Below are positions 7,891 through 16,849 of a stretch of 38,796 nucleotides of DNA, piece after piece. The first letter of the stretch is position 1; each line of letters opens with the position of its first letter. This DNA comes from Oscillospiraceae bacterium (GTDB lineage Bacteria; Bacillota; Clostridia; Monoglobales; WRAG01). Position numbers and translations under genes: made by a program. The notes under the pieces are model-generated. The model did no database searches. It saw only the letters and a list, made by a program, of their open reading frames with translations, and was not told the origin of the DNA. Location: positions 1 to 38,796 of the forward strand of contig WRAG01000023.1 in NCBI GenBank assembly GCA_009780345.1, written 5' to 3'.

Positions 7891-7914
7891 ATCACAACAT
7901 TTTCTATTTGTCAA
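7886..7914 (-). promoter_or_regulatory. Promoter of the DUF2975-XRE-DUF4173-phosphoesterase operon
   Basis: On the minus strand TTGACA (7909-7914), a 17-bp spacer and TAAAAT (7886-7891) form a near-consensus sigma-A promoter, whose -10 end enters the palindrome at 7854-7890. Confidence 0.85.
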
Positions 7915-7963
7915 CAATTATTTATCGAAAAACGATAATTTTTTATCCCGCAACAACATATCA

Positions 7964-9331
7964 CTACGTCGTACTCGTTGCCAACTTGTCTTTTTTGCAG
8001 GTACGAGCGAAAAGGAGTAAGAATACAAGCTGAACCGTAAACATTCCCGCCAAAACGGCATAAAGCATATTTAAAGTACCCAAAACCGGCGCTGACTCAT
8101 ATGCTTTGGCAAACGCGTAAGCGCCCTCTAAATCGTTTACGGTTCCCAATACATAACTTCCCGCTTGATTGTAAATTCTAAACATGGCATAGCCACCCAC
8201 TACTATTCGCTCACCCAAATCTAATATAAACGCCGCGATTTGTGGTCCTACCAACGCCGCAAACGCCCAAGCGGTCAACATGTACCCCTGAATTGTCGCC
8301 AACTGTTTCATTCCGTATTGCTGGTTCAATATTTCGGGCAAGCAAGCAAATCCGGCGCCGAAGAAAAATTGGATTACAAATATTATTATAAACGCCGTCG
8401 AAAAATGGGTCGCCCCAATTACAATCGCAATCCCGCACATAACAATTGACCCAATCGACATCACATAGTAAGGCAAATGCTTTTTATTGGTTTTATCTTG
8501 CGAAGACGCCATTATTAGCCGCCCTACTAAATTTCCGCCGCCGGCGGTGAAAGTGCAAAACAGCACTATCATTGCTCTATTAAGCGTCGAGTCAAGCCCG
8601 AGCATAATATATATTTGCTGCTCGTGGCTCATAAGAGCCAAGCCCGCCGCTATGTTTAAAAACAGAACCATCCATAAAAACCAAAACTTTTTCTTCAGCA
8701 TAACCTCTTTTGCCGAAAGGGTTTTCATTGCCGCGTCAGCCGCTTTAAGTTCCGGTCTGTCGATTATTATGTAAGCGACAAGACATAGAACTCCGAACAG
8801 CGCCGTTAGAATAAAGAACGCTTGATACACCGTGAAGTTCTGCAATAAAAATCCGATAATCGGGTTTCCGATAAGTCCCGCAAGTCCGAATGCGGCAATC
8901 GCAAGACCCGCCGCGAAACCTTTTCGATCATCAAACCACATCATAAGCGTCTTAACAGGCGTAAGATAACCAAGCCCCAAGCCTATCCCTTGAATAGGCC
9001 CAAATCCAACCAATGCTAACACAACGCCTAAGGTGCCGCCAATATAAACTCCGATTCCGGTGATAAGCCAGCCTAATGTGAAAAATATAAACGTGTAAAG
9101 GGACGCTCGCTTAACCGATCGTTCGACAAGCTTTCCGCCGAACGCCGCAGTCATTCCTAAGAAAAATAACGCCAGCATAAAACACAACGTAAGTATTTGA
9201 TTAGTAAAAGCAGGGGCGTGCTCCATAATATCTTCCCTGAACAGCGTCCAGCAATATACCGAACCTGTCGAAAAACTCATGAAAATCATGGGCCAAAAGC
9301 CGCTTATCCACTTACCTTTCGGAATTTTCAT
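7964..9331 (-). CDS. OFA-family MFS transporter
   Basis: A 12-segment major facilitator of the oxalate/formate antiporter (OFA) family, about 455 residues. Signature text is present: an N-terminal SFSTGSVYCWTLFREDI segment, GLGLGYLTPVKTLMMWF followed by DDRKGFAAGLAIAAFGLAG, and LPEILNQQYGMKQLATIQG in the second half. Members move small carboxylates such as oxalate, formate or pyruvate in exchange for others; the substrate is not readable here. It follows an AEC permease by 44 bases, and pyruvate carboxylase is nearby, which points to C3/C4 acid traffic. A GTG three bases earlier is an alternative start; GAGGG serves either. Confidence 0.88.
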   Translation of the reverse strand: MKIPKGKWISGFWPMIFMSFSTGSVYCWTLFREDIMEHAPAFTNQILTLCFMLALFFLGMTAAFGGKLVERSVKRASLYTFIFFTLGWLITGIGVYIGGTLGVVLALVGFGPIQGIGLGLGYLTPVKTLMMWFDDRKGFAAGLAIAAFGLAGLIGNPIIGFLLQNFTVYQAFFILTALFGVLCLVAYIIIDRPELKAADAAMKTLSAKEVMLKKKFWFLWMVLFLNIAAGLALMSHEQQIYIMLGLDSTLNRAMIVLFCTFTAGGGNLVGRLIMASSQDKTNKKHLPYYVMSIGSIVMCGIAIVIGATHFSTAFIIIFVIQFFFGAGFACLPEILNQQYGMKQLATIQGYMLTAWAFAALVGPQIAAFILDLGERIVVGGYAMFRIYNQAGSYVLGTVNDLEGAYAFAKAYESAPVLGTLNMLYAVLAGMFTVQLVFLLLFARTCKKDKLATSTT

Positions 9332-9375
9332 CACAAAAACCCTCTTTCGCTAAAATATATAGTTTAAAACATCAT

Positions 9376-10407
9376 CTACACTAAAAATCCCATAACGCGG
9401 AACAAGAAAATAAACAGCGTAAGCGTAAACGCCGAAAGCACCATAGTAATCATCAAAGTTGACGCCCCTATGTATAAATCTCCGCCGCCAAGTTCCGCCT
9501 GCATAACATACGCGCCGACCGCCATAGGCAAAGCGCTTAAAATCATAATTATAGTTAAATCATTCCCGCGGAACCCGAAGAAAAACGACACAGCAACGGT
9601 AATTATCGGCATAATTAAAAGTTTTGTCACAACGGCAATGATAACATATTTAAATTTTTTGTCAAATCCGTGAAACTTAAGATTCGCGCCGACACAAATC
9701 ATAGCAAGCGGCATAACCAAACGCGCAAGCGCGTCCACCGTAGTTGCGGCAAACAAAAACGGATGCCCTGAGTCATAATTAAGAGCAAGCGTATTAGTGA
9801 CAGGAAGCCGCCAATCTAAAAAGTTGAAAATCAGTCCGACAAAAACAGCGATAACTATAGGATTTTTAATAATAGACAGAAGCACATCTTTAACTATCCC
9901 GAATCCGCTGAGTTTTTTTGATTTTGAATTATGCACGGCAAATAAAACAGATGCCGTCGCGTAAGATAAAACGAGCAAAACAGACATGGTTAAAAGCGCT
10001 TTTGGCAAATAAAAGTCCGCGAACGTGGCATTGGTATACGCCATTAACACAAACAGCGGCGGCGCAACAACCGAAAGACTGCTTCTATAAGCGCTGTTAA
10101 CAAACGACGATACAGAATCTTTGTCGCTCATAAGCTTCCACGCCAAAATCCAAGTAATCAAGAAAGCCCCGACAATCATTAAAGCGTTCCATCCCAAAAA
10201 TCCCCAATCAAGGATTTCAGACAAGTCCGCTCGGTGTATATGATTGAAAATCGTCATTGGAATTCCGACGTAAAACAGTACTTTGTTCCCTTGCCGAACA
10301 AACTTATCGCCAATAAAGCCCATTCGTCTGAGCAACACGCCCAACAGCGCAAGCGCGACGAACGGGAGCATAATATTTATACTTACGATAAAACTATCTA
10401 AAATCAT
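9376..10407 (-). CDS. AEC-family permease (auxin efflux carrier / malate permease type)
   Basis: Ten-segment membrane carrier of the AEC family, 343 residues and full length. The N-terminus NIMLPFVALALLGVLLRRMGFI and the segment LVMPLAMICVGANLKF are typical, as is GDLYIGASTLMITMVLSAFTL at the C-terminus. Bacterial members carry malate, malonate or related acids, or act as general efflux carriers; the sequence does not decide which. AGAGGTCACAT precedes the ATG. It lies between a decayed paralogue and an OFA transporter, so the three probably descend from one carboxylate-transport locus. Confidence 0.88.
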   Translation of the reverse strand: MILDSFIVSINIMLPFVALALLGVLLRRMGFIGDKFVRQGNKVLFYVGIPMTIFNHIHRADLSEILDWGFLGWNALMIVGAFLITWILAWKLMSDKDSVSSFVNSAYRSSLSVVAPPLFVLMAYTNATFADFYLPKALLTMSVLLVLSYATASVLFAVHNSKSKKLSGFGIVKDVLLSIIKNPIVIAVFVGLIFNFLDWRLPVTNTLALNYDSGHPFLFAATTVDALARLVMPLAMICVGANLKFHGFDKKFKYVIIAVVTKLLIMPIITVAVSFFFGFRGNDLTIIMILSALPMAVGAYVMQAELGGGDLYIGASTLMITMVLSAFTLTLFIFLFRVMGFLV

Positions 10408-10432
10408 ATGTGACCTCTTTCTCTATATAAAA

Positions 10433-11197
10433 TTAAATGGATATAAGGCTAAACAGCCACGGCAAGATCATCGGCAAAGCAAACCGAAATCGCATATGTT
10501 CGCCGGCCTTGAAACATCTGTTTAAACTTCATTCCCGCCAAAGTTGAACCCAATATAACCATAGCCATAGGCGATGTTCCCGCGCCCAAGCTTCCAAACA
10601 CACTACTGAAAACTGCTCCGCCGCGATAAAAGCTTTCGCCATACGCCGGTAATCGAAAATCAACAAGGAACAGTAAAACCGCAATCATAGCCGCGCACGC
10701 CACCGGGTTGAAAATCAGTTTTGGCGATACTTTCGCCTGTTTTCCGCCAATAAGTTTCATACCGACTGTAAATGTTATAAGAGTGAATATTAGGCTGTAC
10801 ATAGTTGCGAACACCATTACGTCCTGCCCTAAAAATGCGGCAACAAAAGGGAGTTCCATAAAGTTTACGTTACCCACAAGCCCCATCATGACATACGCGC
10901 CGCGCTCGTCTTTCTTTTTGACGCAGGTAAACGCGAATAGGGCGCAAATAATTCCTGTAATCACGAAAGATAAAATGATAATCGCGAAGAAAGTCGGAGT
11001 TTGCCCGCGGTCGATAGGCATTCAATCGCCCAAAACTGACGAAATAAGAAACACGGGAAGCGTTAACTTCAGCACAATTTTTGAGATTTGCGCGTTCGTT
11101 TCTGCGGTAAACACTTTGATTTTCCGCAAAAAAACGCCACAGCCATAATCAAGACGAAGATCATCATCTGCTGCATGATTGTTGCCACGTCTATCAT
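10433..11197 (-). pseudogene. AEC-family permease, decayed paralogue
   Basis: A second AEC carrier with several lesions. It starts with GAGGGGAAAAC and ATG at 11197 (MIDVATIMQQMMIFVLIM), then loses frame in a run of seven A on the plus strand (11128-11134); one more base would restore FFLRKIKVFTAETNAQ. An in-frame TGA at 11022-11024 follows SSVLGD, after which reading continues MPIDRGQTPTFFAII. Near 10475 the frame breaks again; the continuation RFALPMILPWLF ends at a stop (10433). About 70 C-terminal residues normally present are missing. Three lesions plus truncation argue for true decay rather than sequencing error. Confidence 0.88.
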
Positions 11198-11220
11198 GTT
11201 TTCCCCTCATTTCATAAAGC

Positions 11221-11242
11221 AGGGGCGACTTTTGTCGCCCCT
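11221..11242 (-). terminator. Hairpin after pyc, likely weak terminator
   Basis: AGGGGCGAC, loop TTTT and GTCGCCCCT form a perfect 9-bp stem just past the pyc stop codon. No strong T-run follows on the minus strand, so termination may be partial. It resembles the hairpins of the window's repeat tracts. Confidence 0.5.
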
Positions 11243-11263
11243 ATTCTAGAATTCGCGTCAAAT

Positions 11264-14200
11264 TTATTTCATACGAATTATCAACTCGCCGGCTTTTACG
11301 GGTTGCTTCTCTTTCACTAAGATGTCGTCAATAACGCCGTCGGTTTTGCTGACCACAGTAGTTTCCATCTTCATCGCCTCGATAACCGCGAGAACTTGGT
11401 TCTTTTGAACCTTCTCGCCTTTAGAAACGTTAAGTTTGCTAATCATTCCCGGGATACTCGCGCCGATTTCCATGATATTTTCGGGATCAGCCATAACAAC
11501 GGTTGCCGCAACCTCGCCGCCGGTGGTATCTTGCACCGTAATGCTTCGGCGCGAACCGTTAAGTTCGAACGCAACCGTGCGGAAGCCCTCTTTATCCTTA
11601 TCCGAGATGCTTACAAGCTTGATAAACAAAGTTTTCCCGTCCGCGATTTCAACCTCGGTGGTTTCGCCCGGCTTTAAGCCGTTAAAGAACGCAACCGTGT
11701 TCATATTCGACAAATCAGAATGTTCCGCCATACCTTGGAAGTAGTCTTTCAGCACTTTCGGATATAACGCGTATGAAACGACGTCTTGCATATTCGGATT
11801 CGGGCAGAACGGCTTCATTTCTTCTTTGATCGCGTCGAAGTTCGCCGGCTCTAAAAGCTCGCCCGGTCGGCAAGTGATAGGCTTTTCGCCTTTAAGCACG
11901 ATTTCTTGAATATCTTTCGGGAATCCGCCTTGCGGTTGCCCCATCATGCCTTTGAAATAACTTACAACCGAATCGGGGAAGGTAAGGTTCTCGCCTTTTT
12001 CCACAATGTTTTCAGCAGTTACGTCGTTTTGAACCATCAAAATCGCCATATCGCCAACCATCTTCGATGACGGCGTAACTTTTACGATATCACCTAACAT
12101 AGTATTAACTTCTTTATATTTTTCCTTAACTTCTTCGAATCTGTCGCCCAAACCAAGGCTTTGCACCTGCGCTCGCAGGTTAGTATACTGCCCGCCGGGG
12201 ATTTCGTATTTATAAATATCGGTCGCAGGCGAAGTTAAGCCCTCTTCAAAGCGGCAGTAATACTTACGCGCGCTTTCCCAATAGTTAGAAATGGGCAGCA
12301 ACTTATCGTCGCACAATCCGGTATCACGCTCGGTTCCGCCAAGCGCGGTAACAACAGCGTTCATAGACGGTTGCGACGTCAACGATGATAGTGACGAAAT
12401 CGCGGTGTCCACAATATCAACGCCCGCGTCAGACGCTTTAAGCAACGTCGAAACGGCGTTTCCGCTTGTGTCGTGCGTGTGCAGGTGAATCGGAAGTCCG
12501 ATTTCTTGTTTAAGCGTGCTAACCAACTTCTCCGCCGCGTAAGGCTTCAATAGACCGGACATATCTTTGATACCCAAAATATGCACGCCGCGCTTTTCAA
12601 GCTCTTTCGCCATGTTGACGTAGTAATTAAGGTTGTATTTATCCTTCGTCGGGTCAGAAATATCGCCGGTGTAGCAGATGTATCCTTCCGCAACTTTGTT
12701 TTGTTTAAGCACTTCCTCAATCGACAATTCCATATTCGGCAGCCAGTTCAGCGAGTCGAACACACGGAATACGTCGATTCCAGCCGTTGCGGCTTCTTTG
12801 ATAAATTCTTTGATAATGTTGTCGGGATAGCTTGTGTATCCGACCGCGTTTGCGCCGCGGAACAACATCATAAACGGAATGTTCGGAATTTTCTCGCGCA
12901 GGATCGCTAATCGCTCCCACGGAGACTCGTGCAGGAATCTGTACGCCACGTCGAACGTCGCTCCACCCCACATTTCCAAAGCGAAAGCGTCACTCATCGC
13001 ATGCGACATATATTCGGCGATCGCCGTCATATCTTTGGTTCGCACACGCGTTGCCAAAAGCGATTGATGCGCGTCACGCAATGTAGTGTCGGAAATCAGC
13101 AGCTTTTTCTCGTTCAAAATGAAATCTTTGAACGCGTTCGGACCTTTTTCGTCAAGCAATTGCTTAAGCCCGGCTTTCGGCGCGCCTTCCGGCAACGCAG
13201 GAAGCGGCGCCTCGTTATATTCGGTTGAACCGACGTTTTTATCGTTAACAACGATGTTCCCGATATATTTTAGGATTTTCGTCGCGCGGTCTTGCGGCTC
13301 TTTGATGTCATAAAGCTCGGGCGTGTCGTCGATAAAGGTCGTATGACAGTTATCCGCGATAAATTCCGGGTGAAGCATAATATTTTTCAAGAATTCAATA
13401 TTCGTTTTCACGCCGCGGATACGCATTTCCTTAATCGCGCGCAGCGCTTTTCGCGTCGCGCCCTCGTATGTACGGTCGGAAGTAATAACTTTCACCAAAA
13501 GGCTGTCGTAATACGGCGAAATTTCCGCGCCCGTAAACGCGTTGCCCGCGTCCAATCTAACGCCAAGCCCGCCCGGCGAGCGATACGCCGTAATCTTGCC
13601 TATGTCAGGCGAGAAATTGTTTTTCGGATCTTCGGTGGTAACACGGCACTGAATCGCGACGCCGTGCATTTGAATCGCGTCCTGGCTCGGCAAATTAATC
13701 TCCGGGTCGGAAAGTTTGTACCCTTCCGCAACCAAAATTTGCGCCTGAACGATGTCAACGCCTGTAATAACTTCGGTAATTGTATGTTCAACCTGAATTC
13801 GAGGGTTCATTTCGATAAAGTAATATTTTCCTTCCGAAACAAGGAATTCAACCGTTCCCGCGCTCACGTAATCAACCGCTTTCGCGATTTTCACCGCCGC
13901 GTCATAGATTTGCTCTTTCAACTCTTGCGGCAATGTTACGGCAGGCGCAACTTCGATAACCTTTTGGAATCGACGCTGAAGCGAACAATCACGCTCGAAA
14001 AGATGCACAACGTTGCCGTACTTATCGGCGAAAACTTGCATTTCGATATGTTTCGGACGAACAAGGAATTTTTCTATAAATATGTCGCCGTTGCCGAACG
14101 ATTTTAACGCCTCGCTTTGCACAAGCGGGAAAACGTTTCTAAGTTCTTCGTCATTATCAACGCGGCGCATACCTTTTCCGCCGCCGCCGGCAGCGGCTTT

Positions 14201-14686
14201 AAGCATTACGGGATAGCCGAATTCATTCGCGATTTTAACGCCTTCGTCAAGATCGGTAATCGGGCTTTCGGTTCCCGGAATCGTCGGAACGCCTACTTTT
14301 TTCGCAACTTCTTTCGCGCTCAGTTTGTCTCCCATTTTCGCCAAAACTGAAGACGGCGGACCGATAAAGATAATGTCATTATCTTCGCAAGCTTTCGCGA
14401 AATCAGCGTTTTCGGACAAAAATCCATATCCGGGGTGAATCGCGTCAACGCCTTTATCTTTCGCCAATTTAATAATTGACGGAATATCCAAATACGCGCC
14501 AAGCGGCGTGTTGTCTTTTCCAACCAAATAGGATTCGTCAGCCTTCGTTCGGAACAAATTATATGTATCTGCTTCCGAATAAATTGCAACCGTGCTGATT
14601 CCAAGCTCACTACAAGCGCGGAATACGCGGGTGGCGATTTCTCCTCTGTTCGCGGCTAAAACTTTCTTAATTTTTCTGATTTCCAT
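11264..14686 (-). CDS. pyc: Pyruvate carboxylase
   Basis: Single-chain biotin enzyme that makes oxaloacetate from pyruvate, bicarbonate and ATP; 1140 residues, the full family length. Order of domains: biotin carboxylase (1 to about 450; KVLAANRGEIATRVFRAC, GGGGKGMRRV, EMNPRIQVEHT), carboxyltransferase (from about 530; ISDTTLRDAHQSLLATR, HTHDTSGN), and a biotin carrier at the end with EAMKM and biotinyl lysine K1106. The ATG at 14686 is chosen because GGAG lies nine bases upstream; an ATG three codons earlier overlaps that site. It has its own promoter. BirA, encoded at 23447, would attach the biotin. Confidence 0.97.
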   Translation of the reverse strand: MEIRKIKKVLAANRGEIATRVFRACSELGISTVAIYSEADTYNLFRTKADESYLVGKDNTPLGAYLDIPSIIKLAKDKGVDAIHPGYGFLSENADFAKACEDNDIIFIGPPSSVLAKMGDKLSAKEVAKKVGVPTIPGTESPITDLDEGVKIANEFGYPVMLKAAAGGGGKGMRRVDNDEELRNVFPLVQSEALKSFGNGDIFIEKFLVRPKHIEMQVFADKYGNVVHLFERDCSLQRRFQKVIEVAPAVTLPQELKEQIYDAAVKIAKAVDYVSAGTVEFLVSEGKYYFIEMNPRIQVEHTITEVITGVDIVQAQILVAEGYKLSDPEINLPSQDAIQMHGVAIQCRVTTEDPKNNFSPDIGKITAYRSPGGLGVRLDAGNAFTGAEISPYYDSLLVKVITSDRTYEGATRKALRAIKEMRIRGVKTNIEFLKNIMLHPEFIADNCHTTFIDDTPELYDIKEPQDRATKILKYIGNIVVNDKNVGSTEYNEAPLPALPEGAPKAGLKQLLDEKGPNAFKDFILNEKKLLISDTTLRDAHQSLLATRVRTKDMTAIAEYMSHAMSDAFALEMWGGATFDVAYRFLHESPWERLAILREKIPNIPFMMLFRGANAVGYTSYPDNIIKEFIKEAATAGIDVFRVFDSLNWLPNMELSIEEVLKQNKVAEGYICYTGDISDPTKDKYNLNYYVNMAKELEKRGVHILGIKDMSGLLKPYAAEKLVSTLKQEIGLPIHLHTHDTSGNAVSTLLKASDAGVDIVDTAISSLSSLTSQPSMNAVVTALGGTERDTGLCDDKLLPISNYWESARKYYCRFEEGLTSPATDIYKYEIPGGQYTNLRAQVQSLGLGDRFEEVKEKYKEVNTMLGDIVKVTPSSKMVGDMAILMVQNDVTAENIVEKGENLTFPDSVVSYFKGMMGQPQGGFPKDIQEIVLKGEKPITCRPGELLEPANFDAIKEEMKPFCPNPNMQDVVSYALYPKVLKDYFQGMAEHSDLSNMNTVAFFNGLKPGETTEVEIADGKTLFIKLVSISDKDKEGFRTVAFELNGSRRSITVQDTTGGEVAATVVMADPENIMEIGASIPGMISKLNVSKGEKVQKNQVLAVIEAMKMETTVVSKTDGVIDDILVKEKQPVKAGELIIRMK

Positions 14687-14761
14687 GTACGTCATCTCCT
14701 TTTTTTCGAAACACCTTCCAAAACACGTTTAGTGCATAGGGGTTCAGATACATTTCCAGAT

Positions 14762-14790
14762 ATTATATCATACGGCGAAAATAAATGCAA
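14762..14790 (-). promoter_or_regulatory. Promoter of pyc
   Basis: On the minus strand TTGCAT (14785-14790), 17 bp and TATAAT (14762-14767). The leader to the pyc start would be about 70 bases; no riboswitch-like fold was recognised in it. Confidence 0.75.
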
Positions 14791-14819
14791 GAAAAAATTT
14801 CAAATTTTTGTTATGCCGT

Positions 14820-15467
14820 TTAAAGCCCTTGCCGGCTCGGGCAATATATCGCAATCGGACAGATATCACATTTCGGACGGCGCGCAATGCAATATTCCCG
14901 TCCGAACAGAACGAGTTGGTGGCAAAACTTGCCCCAATTCTCTTTCGGCACGACTTTTTGCAAGTCCAATTCAATTTTATACGGGTCTTTATTCGCCGTA
15001 AGCCCCAAAAGGTTGGAAATCCTTGTCGCATGCGTATCCACCACAATCCCGGGAATGCCAAAAATATCGCCCAACACTAAGTTTGCCGTCTTTCGCCCGA
15101 CGCCCGCCAAGGTTAGCATATCTTCCAAATTATTCGGAATTTCACCGTTATATTCAGACAAAATCCGCTTGCAGCAGGCGATAATATTCTTCGCCTTATT
15201 ACGATAAAACCCTGTGGATTTAATGTCCTGTTCAAGTTCAAGCAAATTCGCGTTGGCGAAATCTTCGACGGAAGTATATTTCTTAAACAAATCTTTCGTC
15301 ACGATATTCACTCGCGCGTCGGTGCATTGCGCCGCAAGCTGCGTCGCTATCAAAAGCTCAAGTGGCGTTCTAAAGTCAAGCGAACAATCCGCGCCGCCGT
15401 ATATTTCGTCAAATATTCCAATGATTTTCAATACCCGTTCCCGTTTTTTCGATAAATTTTCACGCAT
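14820..15467 (-). CDS. nth: Endonuclease III (DNA glycosylase/AP lyase)
   Basis: Base-excision repair enzyme that removes oxidised pyrimidines and cuts the abasic site. At 215 residues it is the usual size. The helix-hairpin-helix LTLAGVGRKTANLVL carries the catalytic lysine K126, the catalytic aspartate is D144 (VVDTH), and four cysteines for the 4Fe-4S cluster, C193-x6-C200-x2-C203-x5-C209, are all present. The promoter at 15503-15531 overlaps that of glyA on the other strand. The pyc gene downstream has its own promoter, so the two need not form an operon. Confidence 0.96.
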   Translation of the reverse strand: MRENLSKKRERVLKIIGIFDEIYGGADCSLDFRTPLELLIATQLAAQCTDARVNIVTKDLFKKYTSVEDFANANLLELEQDIKSTGFYRNKAKNIIACCKRILSEYNGEIPNNLEDMLTLAGVGRKTANLVLGDIFGIPGIVVDTHATRISNLLGLTANKDPYKIELDLQKVVPKENWGKFCHQLVLFGREYCIARRPKCDICPIAIYCPSRQGL

Positions 15468-15481
15468 TTTAATTTTCCCCC

Positions 15482-15510
15482 TTGAAAAATCTTCTATTTT
15501 ATATTATACT
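15482..15510 (+). promoter_or_regulatory. Promoter of glyA
   Basis: TTGAAA (15482-15487), 17 bp and TATACT (15505-15510). The -10 box shares bases with the -10 box of the opposite nth promoter, so RNA polymerase probably cannot occupy both at once. Confidence 0.75.
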
Positions 15511-15531
15511 ATTAAAAGAAGTTTTTCGCAA
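15503..15531 (-). promoter_or_regulatory. Promoter of nth
   Basis: On the minus strand TTGCGA (15526-15531), 17 bp and TATAAT (15503-15508). It lies face to face with the glyA promoter. Confidence 0.65.
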
Positions 15532-15583
15532 GGCGAAAAACAACAATAATTGTCAATTGTCAATTATCCATTGTCAATTGTTC
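15521..15583 (+). repeat. glyA leader: 9-bp hairpin and five 7-bp tandem units
   Basis: GTTTTTCGC (15521-15529) and GCGAAAAAC (15533-15541) form a perfect stem with a 3-base loop. Then come five 7-base units (15549-15583): ATTGTCA, ATTGTCA, ATTATCC, ATTGTCA, ATTGTTC. Both lie in the untranslated leader of glyA. Similar ATTGTCA arrays occur in other Firmicutes intergenic regions; their role is unknown to me. Confidence 0.7.
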
Positions 15584-15600
15584 ATATGGAGGGAATTATA

Positions 15601-16839
15601 ATGTATTCTACAAAAGAAATTCGTAAAATTGACCCGCAAATCGCTGACTTGATTGAACTTGAGGTTGGGCGTCAACGTAACAAAATCGAACTTATCGCAA
15701 GCGAAAATTTTGTGTCCGACGCTGTAATTGAGGCTATGGGAACGCCGCTTACCAACAAATATGCCGAGGGTTATCCCGGAAAGCGTTATTACGGCGGATG
15801 TGAGTACGTTGACGACGTGGAAACCATTGCGATTGAGCGCGCGAAAGAACTTTTCGGCGCGGAAGCGGCGAATGTTCAACCTCATTCGGGCGCAAGTGCG
15901 AATTTGGCGGTGTTTTTCGGCGCGTTGCAGCCCGGCGACACATATTTAGGCATGAGCCTTGCCGAAGGCGGGCATTTAAGCCACGGAAGTCCGGTTAATA
16001 TTTCCGGGAAATATTACAATGTTGTGGCGTACGGCGTTGACGAAGTTACGCATAAAATCGACTATGATAACGTACGCAAATTGGCGCTTGAACATAAGCC
16101 TAAGCTGATTCTTGCGGGCGCAAGCGCGTATGCGCGGGCGATTGACTTCAAGAAGTTTCGCGAAATTTGCGACGAAGTCGGCGCGTATCTGATGGTTGAC
16201 ATGGCACATATCGCGGGATTGGTCGCGGCGGGATTGCACGAAAGTCCTGTCCCGTACGCTGATTTCGTAACCTCAACGACCCACAAAACGTTGCGCGGAC
16301 CGCGCGGCGGTCTGATTTTGTGCAAAGAAGAGCATTTGCCGATGATAAATAAGGCAATTTTCCCCGGACTTCAAGGCGGGCCGCTTATGCACGTTATCGC
16401 GTCGAAAGCGGTTAGCTTCAAAGAGGCGATGAGCCCCGAATTTAAGAAGTATCAACAGCAAATTCACAGTAACGCACAAGCGTTGGCGAAAGCGCTGCAG
16501 GATAACGGAATTACGCTTGTTTCGGGCGGAACGGACACGCACTTGATGCTTATGGATTTGCGAAGTTTTGACCTTACCGGTAAAGTGGCGGAGAATATGC
16601 TTGACGATATAGGCATAACCGCTAATAAAAACACAATTCCGAACGACCCGCAAAGTCCGTTCGTAACTTCCGGCGTGCGTCTTGGAACGCCGGCGGTAAC
16701 TTCGCGCGGGTTTGTTGAGGAAGATATGGTTGAAATCGCCGCGATAATCAAAATGACGCTGTCTGATTTTGAGAATTCTAAAGATGAGGCGAGAGCTAGA
16801 GTTGCCGCGCTTTGCGCGAAGTATCCGTTGTATGAGTAA
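15601..16839 (+). CDS. glyA: Serine hydroxymethyltransferase
   Basis: PLP enzyme that converts serine and tetrahydrofolate to glycine and 5,10-methylene-tetrahydrofolate. The 412-residue product has the PLP-binding [13 protein letters not shown] with Schiff-base lysine K229, and the N-terminal [13 protein letters not shown] and [15 protein letters not shown] motifs. The start at 15601 follows GGAGGGAATTATA; an upstream ATG at 15550 would only translate the 7-bp repeat array. It supplies one-carbon units and links to the serine genes serC and serA further right. Repeat tract R1 follows the stop. Confidence 0.97.
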   Translation: MYSTKEIRKIDPQIADLIELEVGRQRNKIELIASENFVSDAVIEAMGTPLTNKYAEGYPGKRYYGGCEYVDDVETIAIERAKELFGAEAANVQPHSGASANLAVFFGALQPGDTYLGMSLAEGGHLSHGSPVNISGKYYNVVAYGVDEVTHKIDYDNVRKLALEHKPKLILAGASAYARAIDFKKFREICDEVGAYLMVDMAHIAGLVAAGLHESPVPYADFVTSTTHKTLRGPRGGLILCKEEHLPMINKAIFPGLQGGPLMHVIASKAVSFKEAMSPEFKKYQQQIHSNAQALAKALQDNGITLVSGGTDTHLMLMDLRSFDLTGKVAENMLDDIGITANKNTIPNDPQSPFVTSGVRLGTPAVTSRGFVEEDMVEIAAIIKMTLSDFENSKDEARARVAALCAKYPLYE

Positions 16840-16849
16840 GGTTTGCGCC

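Noticed and set aside
7915-7950. Terminator of the OFA gene (TTATCG-AAAAA-CGATAA)
   Set aside because: The hairpin is only six pairs, and the T-run is on the plus strand while the gene is on the minus strand.
11022-11024. Selenocysteine at the in-frame TGA of the AEC gene
   Set aside because: AEC carriers have no catalytic Cys there, no SECIS-like hairpin follows directly, and the gene has other frameshifts.
13292-14107. Long frame (271 codons) antisense to pyc
   Set aside because: A shadow of the codon pattern of a certain gene; its product is Arg/Phe/Asn-rich and matches nothing.
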